Assembly: GCA_012729875.1 (NCBI GenBank)
Contig: JAAYCC010000038.1
Location: 1-5,476 of the forward strand
Reading direction: 5' to 3'
DNA length: 5,476 nucleotides
From: Clostridiales bacterium
Lineage (GTDB): Bacteria; Bacillota; Clostridia; Oscillospirales; Oscillospiraceae
The position numbers and the translations under genes were made by a program. The notes under the pieces are model-generated. The model had not been told where the DNA came from, did no database searches, and saw only the letters and a list, made by a program, of their open reading frames with translations. Positions 5,259 to 5,476 of this stretch are shown here, piece after piece (the first letter of the stretch is position 1; the number at the start of each line of letters is the position of its first letter).

Positions 5259-5476
5259 GTGAGTATTTCAGACTATTCAAGAGTGACTCCCCCTATCGAA
5301 AGATTGGCTAACACTTGCTTAGAGAACAATCTAATAAAACCGGAGGATTATTCAAAATATCAGGTAAAGCGCGGATTGCGCGATGTCAACGGAGAAGGTG
5401 TAAGGGCGGGACTTACTGAAATTTCAGAAATCCGTTCTTTTGAAGTCGTAAACGGCGAAAAAGTGCCAATCGAGGG
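5259..5476 (+). CDS. Citrate synthase, N-terminal part (runs off the right edge)
   Basis: The GTG at 5259 is preceded by ACAGGAG with 8 bases spacing and opens a frame of 72 complete codons to the window end. The segment YQVKRGLRDVNGEGVRAGLT (34-53) followed by EISEI and V-NGEKVPIEG (64-73) matches the N-terminal region of clostridial citrate/2-methylcitrate synthases, which continue into a conserved YRGYDI segment beyond this window. The enzyme condenses acetyl-CoA with oxaloacetate to give citrate in the cytoplasm, in anaerobes often for glutamate synthesis. No catalytic His or Asp is within the visible part. The gene is apparently unrelated to the transporter operon, being separated by the pseudogene and about 190 bp of AT-rich spacer in which I could not place a convincing promoter. 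The gltA/citZ-type identity is likely but rests on the N terminus only. Confidence 0.85.
   Translation, partial: MSISDYSRVTPPIERLANTCLENNLIKPEDYSKYQVKRGLRDVNGEGVRAGLTEISEIRSFEVVNGEKVPIE

Noticed and set aside
5080..5262. 60-residue plus-strand open frame before citrate synthase
   Set aside because: There is no convincing ribosome site and no recognisable motif, it overlaps the GTG start and ribosome site of citrate synthase, and the region is AT-rich spacer.

Overview
The window looks like part of the chromosome of an anaerobic Gram-positive bacterium of the class Clostridia. The evidence is a lipoprotein-type binding protein with no sign of an outer-membrane partner, strong GGAGG-like ribosome sites, mid-range base composition, and a rightmost gene that reads like the clostridial form of citrate synthase. 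This assignment is by eye and no species can be named.

Layout, left to right. On the minus strand are the start of a flavodoxin (1-73, running off the left edge) and, upstream of it, a complete class I SAM-dependent methyltransferase (116-934). A 288-bp divergent control region (935-1222) follows, dominated by two 21-bp GC-box arms in inverted orientation. On the plus strand comes a compact four-gene operon: an FmdE-family protein with a C-terminal zinc finger (1223-1759), a lipoprotein substrate-binding protein (1782-2909), a FecCD/BtuC-type permease (2906-3982) and its ATPase (3979-4737). The last two junctions are 4-bp overlaps. A perfect 23-bp-stem hairpin (4752-4800) closes the operon. 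Beyond it, on the minus strand, lies a decayed C-terminal piece of a second methyltransferase of the same family (4814-5023), broken by at least two frameshifts and preceded by a third copy of the GC-box promoter. Apart from AT-rich sequence I see nothing firm in 5067-5258. There is no convincing promoter there, although one should serve the next gene. The N-terminal 72 codons of citrate synthase (5259-5476) run off the right edge.

How the parts may work together. The operon encodes a complete type II (BtuCD-like) ABC importer for a metal oxyanion, metal chelate or tetrapyrrole/siderophore-like ligand, led by a metal-binding FmdE-family protein. The divergently transcribed methyltransferase and flavodoxin share the control region and carry the same promoter architecture (GC box, TTGCNG, 18 bp, AT-rich -10). 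All six genes may therefore be one co-regulated system for taking up and then modifying or reducing a metal-containing substrate. The H. influenzae MolBCA system, a FecCD-type importer that carries molybdate/tungstate, makes molybdate or tungstate a reasonable candidate. The sequence alone does not settle the substrate. No regulator gene is visible in the window.
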